A DNA stretch of 46,816 nt from Nonomuraea lactucae (GTDB lineage: Bacteria > Actinomycetota > Actinomycetes > Streptosporangiales > Streptosporangiaceae). Numbering within the stretch: position 1 is the first letter of the stretch; every line of letters starts with the position of its first letter. The stretch covers positions 1 through 46,816 of the forward strand of contig NZ_QNFZ01000168.1 of assembly GCF_003313395.1 (NCBI RefSeq), given 5' to 3'. The position numbers were made by a program, and so were the translations under genes. Shown piece after piece: positions 7,999 to 18,000 of this stretch. The notes beneath the pieces were generated by a model. It was not told the DNA's origin and ran no database searches. It saw nothing but the letters and a program-made list of their open reading frames with translations.

Positions 7999-10248
7999 GT
8001 GAACGACAACATCCGGATCGTCGGCGCGCGCGTGCACAACCTGAAGGACGTGTCGCTGGAGATCCCCAAGAACAAGATCACCGTGTTCACGGGGGTGTCC
8101 GGCTCCGGTAAGTCCTCGATCGTGTTCGACACGGTGGCGGTGGAGGCGCAGCGCCAGCTCTATGGGACGTTCAGCTGGTTCATCCGCAACCAGCTGCCGA
8201 AGTACGAGCGGCCGCACGCCGACACCGTCGACAACCTGACGACGCCGGTCATCGTGGACCAGAAGCCGGTCAGCGGCAACGCCCGGTCGACCGTGGGCAC
8301 GATGACCGACATCATGCCGATGATCAGGGCGTTGTTCGCCAGGCAGGGTGACCGGCCGGTGTCGTTGTTCTCGTTCAACGATCCCAACGGCATGTGTCCC
8401 GGGTGCCAGGGGCTCGGGCGGGCGGTCCAGCCGGTGGTCGACCGGATGATCGACCGGTCCAGGTCGCTGAACGAGGGCGCGATCCTGCTGCCCGGCTACA
8501 AGGTCGGCAGCGTCACCTGGCAGATGTACGGCGCGTACGAGGCGCTCGACCCGGACAAGCCGTTAGGCGACTACTCCGAGGAGGAGCTGCGCACCTTCCT
8601 GTACGGCACGGGCAAGGTGTCCGTGGGCGGGATGTTCAACATGACGTACGAGGGGCTGGTCAACCGTTTCGTCCGGCTCAGCCTCAAGCGTGACACCAGC
8701 GAGAAGAACCGCGAGGCCGCGAGGCCGTTCATCGAGGAGGGCGTCTGCCCGGCCTGCGACGGCGCCCGCCTGAGCCAGGAGGCGCTGGCCGTGCGGATCG
8801 GCGGCCTGAACATCGCCGACTACGCCAGGATGCAGGTCACCGACCTGATCGAGGTGCTCGCCGGACTGGAGTCCTCCATCGCGGACGGGGCGCGCCAGGC
8901 GCTGGAGCGGGTGGCCGACATCGGTCTGGGCTACCTCAGCATGGACCGTGCGACCTCGTCGCTGTCCGGTGGCGAGGGGCAGCGGCTCAAGCTCGTCAAG
9001 CACCTGGGCAGCACCCTGGTCGGCGTGACGTACATCTTCGACGAGCCGAGCACCGGCCTGCACCCGCGCGACGTGGGCCGGCTGAACCAGTTGCTGAGGG
9101 CGCTGCGCGACCGTGGCAACACGGTGCTCGTCGTCGAGCACGACCCCGACGTGATCGCGGTGGCCGACCACGTGGTGGACGTCGGCCCGCGGGCGGGCGT
9201 CCACGGCGGCGAGATCGTCTTCGAGGGGCCCGTCGAGCGGCTGCGCGAGGCCGGCACCCTCACCGGGCAGGGCCTGCGCCGGACCGGCCTGATCAAGCAG
9301 TCCGTACGGGAGCCGCAGGGCAAGCTGCCCGTCGAGAACGCCACCCTGCACAACCTGAAGAACGTCTCGGTGGCCGTCCCGACCGGGGTGCTCACCGCGG
9401 TCACGGGCGTCGCGGGCTCGGGCAAGAGCAGCCTCGTCGCCGAGGTGTTCATGGCGACCCACCCCGAGGCGATCTTCGTGGACCAGTCGGCCATCGGGGC
9501 GTCGTCCCGCTCCACCCCCGCCACCTACCTGGGGCTGATGGACGGCATCCGGCAGCTGTTCGCCAAGGCCAACGGGGTGGCGGCCGGGCTGTTCAGCTTC
9601 AACTCCGACGGGGCGTGCGAGGAGTGCCAGGGGCGTGGCATGATCATCACCGAGCTGGCCTACATGGACCCGGTGACCACGCACTGCGACACCTGCGACG
9701 GGCGCCGGTTCAAGGAGTCGGTGCTGGCCCACCGGCTGCGTGGCAGGTCGATCGCCGACGTGCTGGAGATGCCGGCGGAGGAGGGCGTCGAGTTCTTCAC
9801 CGAGAAGCAGCTGCGCGCCAAGCTGCGCGCCCTGAACGACGTCGGCCTCGACTACCTCAGCCTGGGGCAGTCGCTCAGCAGCCTGTCGGGGGGCGAGCGG
9901 CAGCGCCTCAAGCTGGCGACTCAGCTCCACCGCACGGGCAGCGTGTACGTCCTGGACGAGCCCACGACGGGGCTGCACATGTCGGACGTCGACACGCTGC
10001 TCAGGCTGATGGACCGGCTGGTCGACCAGGGCAACACGGTGGTGGTGATCGAGCACAACCTCGACGTCATCCAGCAGGCCGACTGGATCATCGACCTGGG
10101 TCCGGACGGGGGCAAGAACGGCGGCGAGGTGGTGTTCACCGGCACCCCCGCCGAGCTGCTGGCCCACCAGGGCTCCCTCACCGGCGAGGCGCTCCGCCGG
10201 GCGGTGGGGTCGGTGGGGCAGGTGGGGTCGGTGGGGCAGGTGGGGTAA
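7999..10248 (+). CDS. Short UvrA paralog (DrrC/UvrA2-like ABC ATPase)
   Basis: GTG 7999 is chosen because AAAGGG lies five bases upstream; GTG 7954 and ATG 7984 are alternatives. The 749 residues contain two ABC cassettes: Walker A GVSGSGKSS at 32-40 and GVAGSGKSS at 470-478, each with SSLSGGE signatures and DEPSTGLH / DEPTTGLH Walker B. CxxC pairs at C133/C136, C250/C253, C540/C543 and C563/C566 are the zinc sites of the UvrA family. It is about 200 residues shorter than housekeeping UvrA, as in the DrrC/UvrA2 class linked to DNA-binding drug tolerance and DNA damage. It follows the S9 peptidase closely. There is a rare TTA codon at 8563-8565. Confidence 0.88.
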   Translation: MNDNIRIVGARVHNLKDVSLEIPKNKITVFTGVSGSGKSSIVFDTVAVEAQRQLYGTFSWFIRNQLPKYERPHADTVDNLTTPVIVDQKPVSGNARSTVGTMTDIMPMIRALFARQGDRPVSLFSFNDPNGMCPGCQGLGRAVQPVVDRMIDRSRSLNEGAILLPGYKVGSVTWQMYGAYEALDPDKPLGDYSEEELRTFLYGTGKVSVGGMFNMTYEGLVNRFVRLSLKRDTSEKNREAARPFIEEGVCPACDGARLSQEALAVRIGGLNIADYARMQVTDLIEVLAGLESSIADGARQALERVADIGLGYLSMDRATSSLSGGEGQRLKLVKHLGSTLVGVTYIFDEPSTGLHPRDVGRLNQLLRALRDRGNTVLVVEHDPDVIAVADHVVDVGPRAGVHGGEIVFEGPVERLREAGTLTGQGLRRTGLIKQSVREPQGKLPVENATLHNLKNVSVAVPTGVLTAVTGVAGSGKSSLVAEVFMATHPEAIFVDQSAIGASSRSTPATYLGLMDGIRQLFAKANGVAAGLFSFNSDGACEECQGRGMIITELAYMDPVTTHCDTCDGRRFKESVLAHRLRGRSIADVLEMPAEEGVEFFTEKQLRAKLRALNDVGLDYLSLGQSLSSLSGGERQRLKLATQLHRTGSVYVLDEPTTGLHMSDVDTLLRLMDRLVDQGNTVVVIEHNLDVIQQADWIIDLGPDGGKNGGEVVFTGTPAELLAHQGSLTGEALRRAVGSVGQVGSVGQVG
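10204..10239 (+). repeat. 18-bp tandem repeat at the 3' end of the UvrA-like gene
   Basis: Two exact copies of GTGGGGTCGGTGGGGCAG add the tail GSVGQVGSVGQVG just before the stop. This is a probable slippage extension outside the folded domain. Confidence 0.85.
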
Positions 10249-10282
10249 CGCCGGCGGAGCCCTGGGGGTGGTGCCTCGATCG

Positions 10283-12397
10283 TCACTCTTCGTCCTCGAG
10301 CGCGTAGGCGACGACCCGGGACACCCCCAGCCTCGTCCCGTCCCGGTAGGCGGCCGTGTACGCCTTGGCGCCCAGGGCGCGGCGGGCCCGCTCGACGCAC
10401 TCCTCGTGCGAGCGGGCCTGGATGCGCAGCCGCGACGGCGAGGTGCCGAAGGTCAGCCAGAGATGGTGGGCGATGCCCAGCAGCCGGGCGGCCCGCTCGT
10501 GCCGCCCGCGCGCCCCGGCGGTCCAGGCCATGACCTCCAGGCACTGGAGAAGGCCCCACCTGTCGTCCACGGCGCCGTAGTAGGCGGCCACCTCCCGCAT
10601 CTTGGCCTCGGCCTGACGCCACTCGCCCTGCTCCCAGCGGGCCATGCCGACCGCGTACAGGGCGTACGCGCGGTAGAGCGCCGCGTCGTGCGCCTCGCAG
10701 ATCCGCACGAGCTCCTCGCCGTACGCGGCGGCGCGGGCCGGGCGCAGGGCGGACGCGAACAGCGCGGAGAAATACAGCGTGAGCCCCACGGCGTGGACGT
10801 CGCCGGTCGCGCGCTGCCGGGCGAGGGCCTCCTCCATCAGCGCCAGCCCGCCCTCGGCGTCGCCCGCGGTCAGCGCGCCGACGCCGGACATCTGGATGGC
10901 GGAGGCGAGCGTCGGCTCGTCACCCAGCCGCAGCGCCAGCGCCAGGCACTCGTCGATGCTGGGCCGGGCCACCGGATCGCCCTGGTAGAGGGCGAGCAGC
11001 CCGTTTGCCCACAGGCCCATCACCCTGGCGACGCTCGGTCCGTCCACCAGCGCGAGGCCGCGTCTCAGCCAGTGCCGGCCCTCGCTGAGAGCGCCGCCGA
11101 CGAGCCAGTCACCCCAGAGCGCGGACGCGATTTCCAGCCCGATGGGCGCGTCGCCGGAATCGTCGAAGCAGAGGTCGAGGGCGACGCGGACGTTGGCCAT
11201 CTCGCGGTTCAGCCTCAGGTGGCTGTCGACCTGGTCGGGGGCTATCCGGTCCACGCGCAGCCGCCCGATCAGCCGGTTGTAGTGGTCGATGTAGCGCCGG
11301 CGCAGCCCATGCTCGTGCTCGGCGGGCAGCCGTTCGCGGCCGTACGCGCGGATGGTCTCCAGCATGCTGTAGCGGATGCCCGTTCCGTTGGGCTCCGGCC
11401 GGCTCAGGATGGACTTGTCCACCAGTCCGGCCATCAGGTCCAGGACGTCCTCGCGCGCGAGGCCCTGTCCGGGGCAGACGGCCTCGGCGGTCTCCAGGTC
11501 GGCGCCCCCCGCGAACATCGACAGCCGCTCCCACAGCCGTCGCTCGCCGGGCGAGCACAGCCCGTAGCTCCAGTCCATGGTGGCTCGGAGCGTCTGGTGG
11601 CGCGGCAGCGTGCCGGGGCCGACCTCGGCCGGCCGTTCCAGGCATTCGTCGAGCTCGTTCACCAGGTCTTCCACCGGTGTCGTGCGCAGCCGCACCGCCG
11701 CGAGCTCGATGGCCAGCGGGATCCCGTCCAGGCGCTGTGCCAGCCGGGCGACCGCGGGGGCGTTGTCGCCGTCGATGAGGAAGCCGGGCCGGATGGTCGC
11801 CGCCCGCGCCTCGAAGAGCCGCACGGCGTCGGACCGGGCGATGTCCCGGGTGCTGTCCCCCGGCGCCGGGAACCGCAGCGACGGCACGGCCAGCACCTGC
11901 TCGCCGTACACCCCGAGCGACTGGCGGCTGGTGGCCAGGATCCGCAGCCACGTGGTGCCGCGCAGAAGCTGGTGCACCAGGTCCGCGCAGGCGTCGAGCA
12001 GGTGCTCGCAGTTGTCCAGCACCAGCAGCATCCGTTTGTCGGTCAGATGCTCCACCACCACGGCCACGGGGTCCGGTCCCGTTTCGCGGACCCCCAGCGC
12101 GGCCGCCACGGCCGGCACCAGCAGCGCCTCGTCCTCGATCATGGCCAGCTCCACCAGCCGGACCCCGTCCCGGTACTTCGGTCGTACGAGCTCGCTGACG
12201 TGCAGCGCCAGCCGTGTCTTGCCGACCCCGCCCGCGCCGGTCAGGGTCAGCAGGCGGGTCTTGGGCAGGGCCCGCCTGACCTCGGAGATCTCGTGCCTGC
12301 GTCCGATGAAGCGGGAGGTGAAGGCGGGTGAAAGGTCCGCCACCTGCCGTGCGGCGGGCAGTAGGTTCTGGAGCCTGTCCTTCACGGCCATGCTCAT
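10283..12397 (-). CDS. STAND ATPase regulator lacking a DNA-binding domain
   Basis: The protein is 704 residues from ATG 12397 (second ATG at 12391). Walker A GAGGVGKTR lies at 54-62, LLVLDNCEHLL (Walker B) and ILATSRQ follow, then RLDGIPLAIELAA: the NB-ARC/AfsR-type NTPase layout. Residues about 400-680 are TPR-like helical repeats. Unlike its upstream paralog it ends (VAYALEDEE) without a LuxR helix-turn-helix. Its ATG overlaps the upstream gene's TGA (ATGA, 12394-12397), so translation is coupled. It may be a co-sensor or modulator of its partner. It converges on the UvrA-like gene. Confidence 0.88.
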   Translation of the reverse strand: MSMAVKDRLQNLLPAARQVADLSPAFTSRFIGRRHEISEVRRALPKTRLLTLTGAGGVGKTRLALHVSELVRPKYRDGVRLVELAMIEDEALLVPAVAAALGVRETGPDPVAVVVEHLTDKRMLLVLDNCEHLLDACADLVHQLLRGTTWLRILATSRQSLGVYGEQVLAVPSLRFPAPGDSTRDIARSDAVRLFEARAATIRPGFLIDGDNAPAVARLAQRLDGIPLAIELAAVRLRTTPVEDLVNELDECLERPAEVGPGTLPRHQTLRATMDWSYGLCSPGERRLWERLSMFAGGADLETAEAVCPGQGLAREDVLDLMAGLVDKSILSRPEPNGTGIRYSMLETIRAYGRERLPAEHEHGLRRRYIDHYNRLIGRLRVDRIAPDQVDSHLRLNREMANVRVALDLCFDDSGDAPIGLEIASALWGDWLVGGALSEGRHWLRRGLALVDGPSVARVMGLWANGLLALYQGDPVARPSIDECLALALRLGDEPTLASAIQMSGVGALTAGDAEGGLALMEEALARQRATGDVHAVGLTLYFSALFASALRPARAAAYGEELVRICEAHDAALYRAYALYAVGMARWEQGEWRQAEAKMREVAAYYGAVDDRWGLLQCLEVMAWTAGARGRHERAARLLGIAHHLWLTFGTSPSRLRIQARSHEECVERARRALGAKAYTAAYRDGTRLGVSRVVAYALEDEE

Positions 12398-14778
12398 TCC
12401 CCGCCCGGGGGGCCCTCGCCGGACCGCCGCGCCTGCTCGGCGACCCAGGCGGCGATCTGTGCCCTGGAGTTGAAGCCGAGCTTCCGGAGGATGTGCTCGG
12501 TGTGGCCTTCGGCGGTGCGCTGAGCGATCACCAGCACCGCCGCGATCTCCCTGCTGCTCATCCCCCGGGCGATGAGCCGGGCGATCTCCGCCTCCCGCGG
12601 GGTGAGGGTCTGGTCGCCGTCCGCGGCCCCGGACCGGCGGGAGGCGCCGGACCGGCCGCCCGAGGACGTGTCCTCCATGAGGGCGTAGGCGAGCGCGTCG
12701 TCGCGGGAGAGCCTGGTCCCGCGCTTGACGGCCGCCCGGAAGCCCGCCTCGCCCAGCGTCCGGCGCGTACGGGTCTCACACTCCTCGTGGTAGCGCAGGA
12801 GATGGCCGTAACCCAGCAGCGGCACGCCGATCGCCTCCCAGACGTTGTGGAGGACGCCCAGCAGTTCGGCCGCCCGCGCGAACTGCCCGTCGGAGGCGGC
12901 GGCCCAGGCCAGCACCTCAAGGCTGACCCCGACCCCGACCGAGTCGTCCAGCGCGTTGAACACCCGCAGGCTCTCCTGCTCCATCGCGGTCGCGCGCCGC
13001 AGATCGCCCTGCCGCCAGTGCTCGATGCCGAGCGCCGTCATCGTGTACGCCCGGTGCCAGGTCTCGCCGTGGGCATCGCAGACGGCGAGGCTCTCCTCGG
13101 CGGCGGCCACGGCGCGCCCGTGGTCGCCGAGGAAGGAGTGCGCGAGGGAGAGCCGGGTGAGCGCCTGCACCTCGCCGGCGGGGTCTCCGGCGGCGCGGTG
13201 GCGGGCCACGGCGTCCTCGAAGCAGCCGATCGCCTTCGCGGTGTCCCCGTCGTGCATGGCCACCATGCCGGAGTAGAGCGCGACGTAGCCGAGGACCGGT
13301 TCCAGCCCGTACCGCTCGGCGAGCATCCTGCTGTCTTCGAGCAGCCTGGTGGCCGAGGCCCGGTCGCCCTGGATGATGGCGAGCCAGCCGCAGGCCCACA
13401 TGGCCCGCGCTCTGACCTCCGACCCGCCCGCGGTGTCGGCGAGCCCCTGTTCGAGCCAGTCGCGCCCCTCACCCAGGTGGCAGCTCGTGATCCAGTGGTA
13501 GAGCAGGTCGCTCGCCATGTCGATGCAGAGCCCGGCGTGCTCGGCGTGGCAGTACTCCAGTGCGGTGCGCAGGTTCGGGTGCTCGGCCCGCAGCCGGTTG
13601 AGCAGCTTGACCTGTGCCGGGCCGAACAGCTGCGCCATCGCGTCGTGCGACAACCGCCGGTAGTACTCGCGGTACCAGCGTTTCACCTCCTGCTCGCGGC
13701 CGGACGCGACCAGCCGCTCCCGCCCGTACTGCCGGATCGTGTCGAGCAGCCGGTAGCGCACTCCGGTCGGATGCTCCTCCCTGATCAGGACCGACTTCTC
13801 CACCAGGCCGATCACCAGGTCGATGATCTCGTCGCGCGCGATGCCGTCGCCGGCGCAGACCGCCTCGGCGGCCTCCAGGTCCAGGCTGCCGGTGAACACC
13901 GAGATGCGCGCCCATAGCAGGCGCTCCTGCTCGGTGCACAGGTCGTGACTCCAGTCGAGCAGGGCGCGGAGCGTCTGGTGGCGGGATCTGGTGACGTGCG
14001 GTCCCCCCGTGAGCAGTTGGAAGCGGTCGTCCAGGCGGTCGAGCAGCTGCTCGGCGGAGAGCGCGCGCAGCCGCACGGCGGCGAGCTCGATGGCGAGCGG
14101 CAGGCCGTCCAGGCGGCGGCAGATCCGCTCGATGACGTCCCGGTTGTCGTCGGTGACGGTGAAATCGGGCACGACGGCCTGGGCTCTCTCGGCGAAGAGC
14201 TTGATCGCGTCGGACGTCGCGGACGAGGCGCCGTGCTGGCCGCCGTGCTGGACCTCGTCGTCCGGCAGCGGCAGCGTCGGCACGGTGAACGCCTGCTCGC
14301 TGGCGAGGCCCAGCGGCTGCCGGCTGGTGGCCAGGATGCGCAGCTCGGGGGCGGAGCGCAGCAGCCGCTGGGCCACCACGGCCGCCTCGTTGAGTAGGTG
14401 CTCGCAGTTGTCCAGCACGACCAGCATCCGCCGGCCGCGCAGGTACTCGGTGAGCACCTGGATGCCGGCCTGGGCGGAGTGGTCCTGGATCTTCAGCGCG
14501 GCGACCATGGTCTGGGGGATCATGCCGGAATTGTCGAGTTCGGCGAGTTCGACCAGCCACACGCCGTCGGGGAAGGCCCGTCGCAGGCCGGTGGCGACCC
14601 GCAGGGCCAGCCGGGTCTTGCCGACACCACCGGGCCCCATCAGGGTCACCATGCGCGAATCGCCCATGAGGCGCTTGATTGTGGCCACTTCGTGCTGACG
14701 TCCGATGAAACTGGTCACCTCGGCGGGCAGCCCTTCGGCCGGCCGTTGCTTCGAGGTGGTCGATGTGCCATTGGTCAT
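12394..14778 (-). CDS. LuxR-family STAND transcriptional regulator
   Basis: The 794-residue protein starts at ATG 14778. Walker A GPGGVGKTR lies at 48-56, followed by MLVVLDNCEHLL, ILATSRQPLG and RLDGLPLAIELAA, then TPR-like repeats. Residues 725-785 are a LuxR-type HTH (LTPREAEIARLIARGMSSRE and RKLGFNSRAQIAAWV). ATPase and TPR layout are the same as in the downstream gene, so the two are tandem paralogs. This class couples ligand or protein sensing to transcription. Regulatory targets are not evident; the neighbouring acyl-CoA synthetase/CCR gene is on the same strand upstream but about 250 bases away. Confidence 0.9.
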   Translation of the reverse strand: MTNGTSTTSKQRPAEGLPAEVTSFIGRQHEVATIKRLMGDSRMVTLMGPGGVGKTRLALRVATGLRRAFPDGVWLVELAELDNSGMIPQTMVAALKIQDHSAQAGIQVLTEYLRGRRMLVVLDNCEHLLNEAAVVAQRLLRSAPELRILATSRQPLGLASEQAFTVPTLPLPDDEVQHGGQHGASSATSDAIKLFAERAQAVVPDFTVTDDNRDVIERICRRLDGLPLAIELAAVRLRALSAEQLLDRLDDRFQLLTGGPHVTRSRHQTLRALLDWSHDLCTEQERLLWARISVFTGSLDLEAAEAVCAGDGIARDEIIDLVIGLVEKSVLIREEHPTGVRYRLLDTIRQYGRERLVASGREQEVKRWYREYYRRLSHDAMAQLFGPAQVKLLNRLRAEHPNLRTALEYCHAEHAGLCIDMASDLLYHWITSCHLGEGRDWLEQGLADTAGGSEVRARAMWACGWLAIIQGDRASATRLLEDSRMLAERYGLEPVLGYVALYSGMVAMHDGDTAKAIGCFEDAVARHRAAGDPAGEVQALTRLSLAHSFLGDHGRAVAAAEESLAVCDAHGETWHRAYTMTALGIEHWRQGDLRRATAMEQESLRVFNALDDSVGVGVSLEVLAWAAASDGQFARAAELLGVLHNVWEAIGVPLLGYGHLLRYHEECETRTRRTLGEAGFRAAVKRGTRLSRDDALAYALMEDTSSGGRSGASRRSGAADGDQTLTPREAEIARLIARGMSSREIAAVLVIAQRTAEGHTEHILRKLGFNSRAQIAAWVAEQARRSGEGPPGGE

Positions 14779-14793
14779 CGATGCCTCGCATCG
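14779..14793 (-). promoter_or_regulatory. Hairpin abutting the LuxR-STAND start codon
   Basis: CGATGC and GCATCG form a perfect 6-bp stem around a 3-base loop directly next to ATG 14778. The only Shine-Dalgarno-like bases (GAGG on the minus strand) are inside this hairpin, so it could limit translation. Confidence 0.35.
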
Positions 14794-14839
14794 GCTCCGG
14801 CCAGTGGGTCACTATGCGCGGAGAAGAGCCGATGACACC

Positions 14840-14867
14840 AAGATATGCCCCGTGCCATCACCGCCAA
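14840..14867 (-). promoter_or_regulatory. Candidate promoter for the LuxR-STAND operon
   Basis: On the minus strand TTGGCG (14867-14862) and TATCTT (14845-14840) are separated by 16 bases, upstream of ATG 14778. The match to a sigma-70 type promoter is moderate. I see no gene in the remaining 14779-15031 stretch. Confidence 0.3.
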
Positions 14868-15031
14868 GTTGCAGGGGCCGCCGCATATGCGCTGGTCATC
14901 GCGTGTTTTCGAAGACCGGCGCACCGGCCCGGGCGCGAATTTCGGGCAATTTTGGCGCGGGGAGTGCGGGAAGGGTTGAACGCTTGACGGAGCCCGTGCC
15001 CGTACGTGGACTGTTCTTTGTCGTCGCCGGT

Positions 15032-18000
15032 TCAGCCCTGGGCTCCGTTCGCCGCTCCGACCAGGGCGACCACGTTGCCGAACACGTCCTCCCCCCGCGC
15101 CATCGCGGCGTGGGCCTCGGGCAGTTCGTGGAAGGCGATGGTCCTGCCGAGGCAGGGATCGATGGTTCCGGCACGGACAAGGTCGTGGTAGGCGCGCGCC
15201 TGGTCGTCGTTGGTCCCGTGGGAACCCTGGAATCGCTTCTGCCTGGTCCAGTGGTAACGCAGGTCGACCACCGCGTCGTAGCCGGTCGTCCCGGCGCAGA
15301 TCACCACCATGCCGCCGGGCCGGCACAGGTAGATACTGGTCGGCACCGTCGCCTCGCCCGGGTGTTCCAGGACGATCGCCGGGTCCCGCCGTTCGCCCGC
15401 GATCTCCCACAGCCGCTTGCCGAAGGCGCGGGCACCCGCCGTCCAACGGGCCTGGCCGTCCGCGTCATCGCTGCGCGGTGGCACGCCCCAGTGGTCGAAC
15501 TCACGCCGGTTGACATAACCCACCGCGCCGTACTTCATCGCGTACTCGCCACGGCGGTCGTCGGAGACCACCGCGATGGCCCTGGCGCCGGCGGCGGCGG
15601 CAAGCTGGGTGGCCTGTGTGCCGAGTCCCCCCGAACCACCCCAGACGAGGACGATGTCATCCGGCTGGACCGTGTTCCCCTCCCAGCCGTGCAGCATCCG
15701 GTAGGCAGTCGTGCCGACCAGGGTGGGCGCCGCGGACTCCGCCCAGCTCAGTTGCTCGGCCTTCGGCAGGATCTGGTGGGACTGGACCCGGCAGAACTGG
15801 GCGAACGACCCGAAATTGGTGTCGTACCCCCAGATCCGGGCGGAGGGCGCGAGCATGGGGTCCTTGCCGGCCGCTGTCCAGGGGTCGTCGGCGTCCCAGT
15901 AGCCGGGGTGGATCACGACGTGGGCGCCGACCTCGACGCCACGTACAGCCGAGCCGACGGCATAGACGATCCCGGAGGCGTCGCTGCCCCCGATGTGGAA
16001 GTCGTACGACTCGCCGCGCCTGCGCCGCAGGGCGATCACGTCGACCGGGTAGCCTCGCGCGGCCCAGACATTGTTGTAGTTCACGCCGGCGGCCATGACG
16101 GCGACGAGCACCTCGTCGGGGCCGATCGGCGGCACGTCCACCTCCTCCACCTGGAATGCCTGAGCCGGGTCGCCGAAGCGGTCCTGCCGCACGACCTGCG
16201 CGTACATGCGCTCGGGTACGACGCCCAGCGGCGGCAGCGAGCCGATGGGAACGGTGCGCGAGCTGTTGCTGACCGTTTTCCGGCTTCCGTGCACGGCTGG
16301 CGGCATGACATTCCTCCTTGTGAGGGGACGAGCGGCGGTGGTTTCTCCGGGCGCCCCGAAAGGAGGGCTCACCCGGGCGAGGGCGCCGGTGATCTCGTCG
16401 AGAGCGGACGGGTCCTCGACGGTCGCCGGCGTGACGTACTGCTCTCCGGCGGCGATGGCCCGCATGGTCGCGCGCAGGATCTTGCCCGAGCGGGTCTTGG
16501 GCAGGCGGTCGACCACCGCCACGTGTTTCAGGCTCGCGATGGGGCCGATCTGCTCGCGCAGCAGCCTGATGACGTCCTTCGCCAGATCCTGCTCGGTGGC
16601 GCGAATGTCCGCGACCGTGACGACGAACGCGGCGGGAAGGTGCCCCTTGAGCGGGTCCGGGACCGCGATGACAGCGCATTCGGCGATGTCGGGGTGTGTG
16701 GTGATGACCTGTTCCATGGCGCCGGTGGACAGGCGGTGCCCGGCGACGTTGATGACGTCGTCCGTGCGGCCCATGACGAAGAGGTAGCCGTCCTCGTCGA
16801 TGTACCCGCCGTCTCCGGTCCAGTAGTAGCCGGGAAATGTCGTCAGGTAGGACTTGACGAACCGGTCGTCGTCCCCGTGAAGCGTCGTGAGGCCGCCCGG
16901 GGGCAGGGGCAGCTTCACGACGATCGCCCCCTGCTCACCGGGGCCGGCGGGTGTGCCGTCGCCGCGCAGGACGCTGACATCGAATCCCGGCATGGGTCTG
17001 GTCACCGACCCTTCCTTGGGCGGATGCCGGTCGAGACCGATCGGGTTGGCCGCGATGGGCCATCCGGTCTCGGTCTGCCACCAGTTGTCGACGACGGGTT
17101 TGCCCACGCGTTCGCGGATCCATCGATAGGTGTCGGGATCCAGCCGCTCCCCGGCCATGAAGATCGTCCTCAGCTGGGGAAGGTCCACCAGCCGCGATGC
17201 CCCGGGATCGGCCTGGCGGATGGCCCGCAGCGCTGTGGGCGCGGTGAACAGGGCCGCGACTCCGTGCTCACGCGCCACACGCCAGAACGTCCCCGCGTCC
17301 GGGGTGCCCACGGGCTTGCCTTCGTACAGGACGGTGGCCGCCCCGGCGATCAGCGGTCCGTAGACGATGTAGGAGTGGCCCACGACCCACCCGACGTCGG
17401 ACGCCGCCCAGAAGACCTCACCGGCGCGGATGTCGAAGATGTTCGACATGCTCCAGCGCAGCGCCACGGCGTGGCCGCCGTTGTCACGCACCACCCCTTT
17501 GGGCCGTCCGGTCGTACCGGAGGTGTAGAGGATGTACAGCGGATCGGTGGCCTCCACCGGCACGCACTCCACGGGATCGGCGTGCGGCACGACGGCGTCC
17601 CAGTCGATGTCACGTGGCGCCCTCAGCTGGGCCGTCGCCTGGCTCCGCTGGAGCACCAGGCAGTGCCGCGGCTGGTGCTCGGCACGGTCCAGCGCCTGTT
17701 CGAGGAGGGGGTGGTACTCCACCACGCGGGAGGGCTCAAGTCCGCATGAGGCGGTGACGACGACACGGGGCCGGGCGTCGTCGATGCGTGCCGCCAGCTC
17801 GGGCGGTGCGAATCCGCCGAAGACGACGGCGTGGACGGCGCCGATCCGGGCGCAGGCCAGCATGGCGAACACGGCCTCGGGGACCATCGGCATGTAGATC
17901 ACGACGCGGTCGCCACGGCGGACGCCGAGGCGGCGCAGGGCGCCTGCCACACGTGCGACCTCGTCGCGCAGTCGCAGGTAGCTGAAGCCGGCTCGCTCCC

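Noticed and set aside
8563-10167. Long minus-strand open frame opposite the UvrA-like gene
   Set aside because: Antisense shadow: the sense strand has Walker motifs and zinc-site cysteines; the antisense protein shows no domain.
14879-14990. Small plus-strand frames upstream of the LuxR-STAND operon
   Set aside because: No ribosome binding site and no protein-like composition; the stretch is more likely a promoter region.
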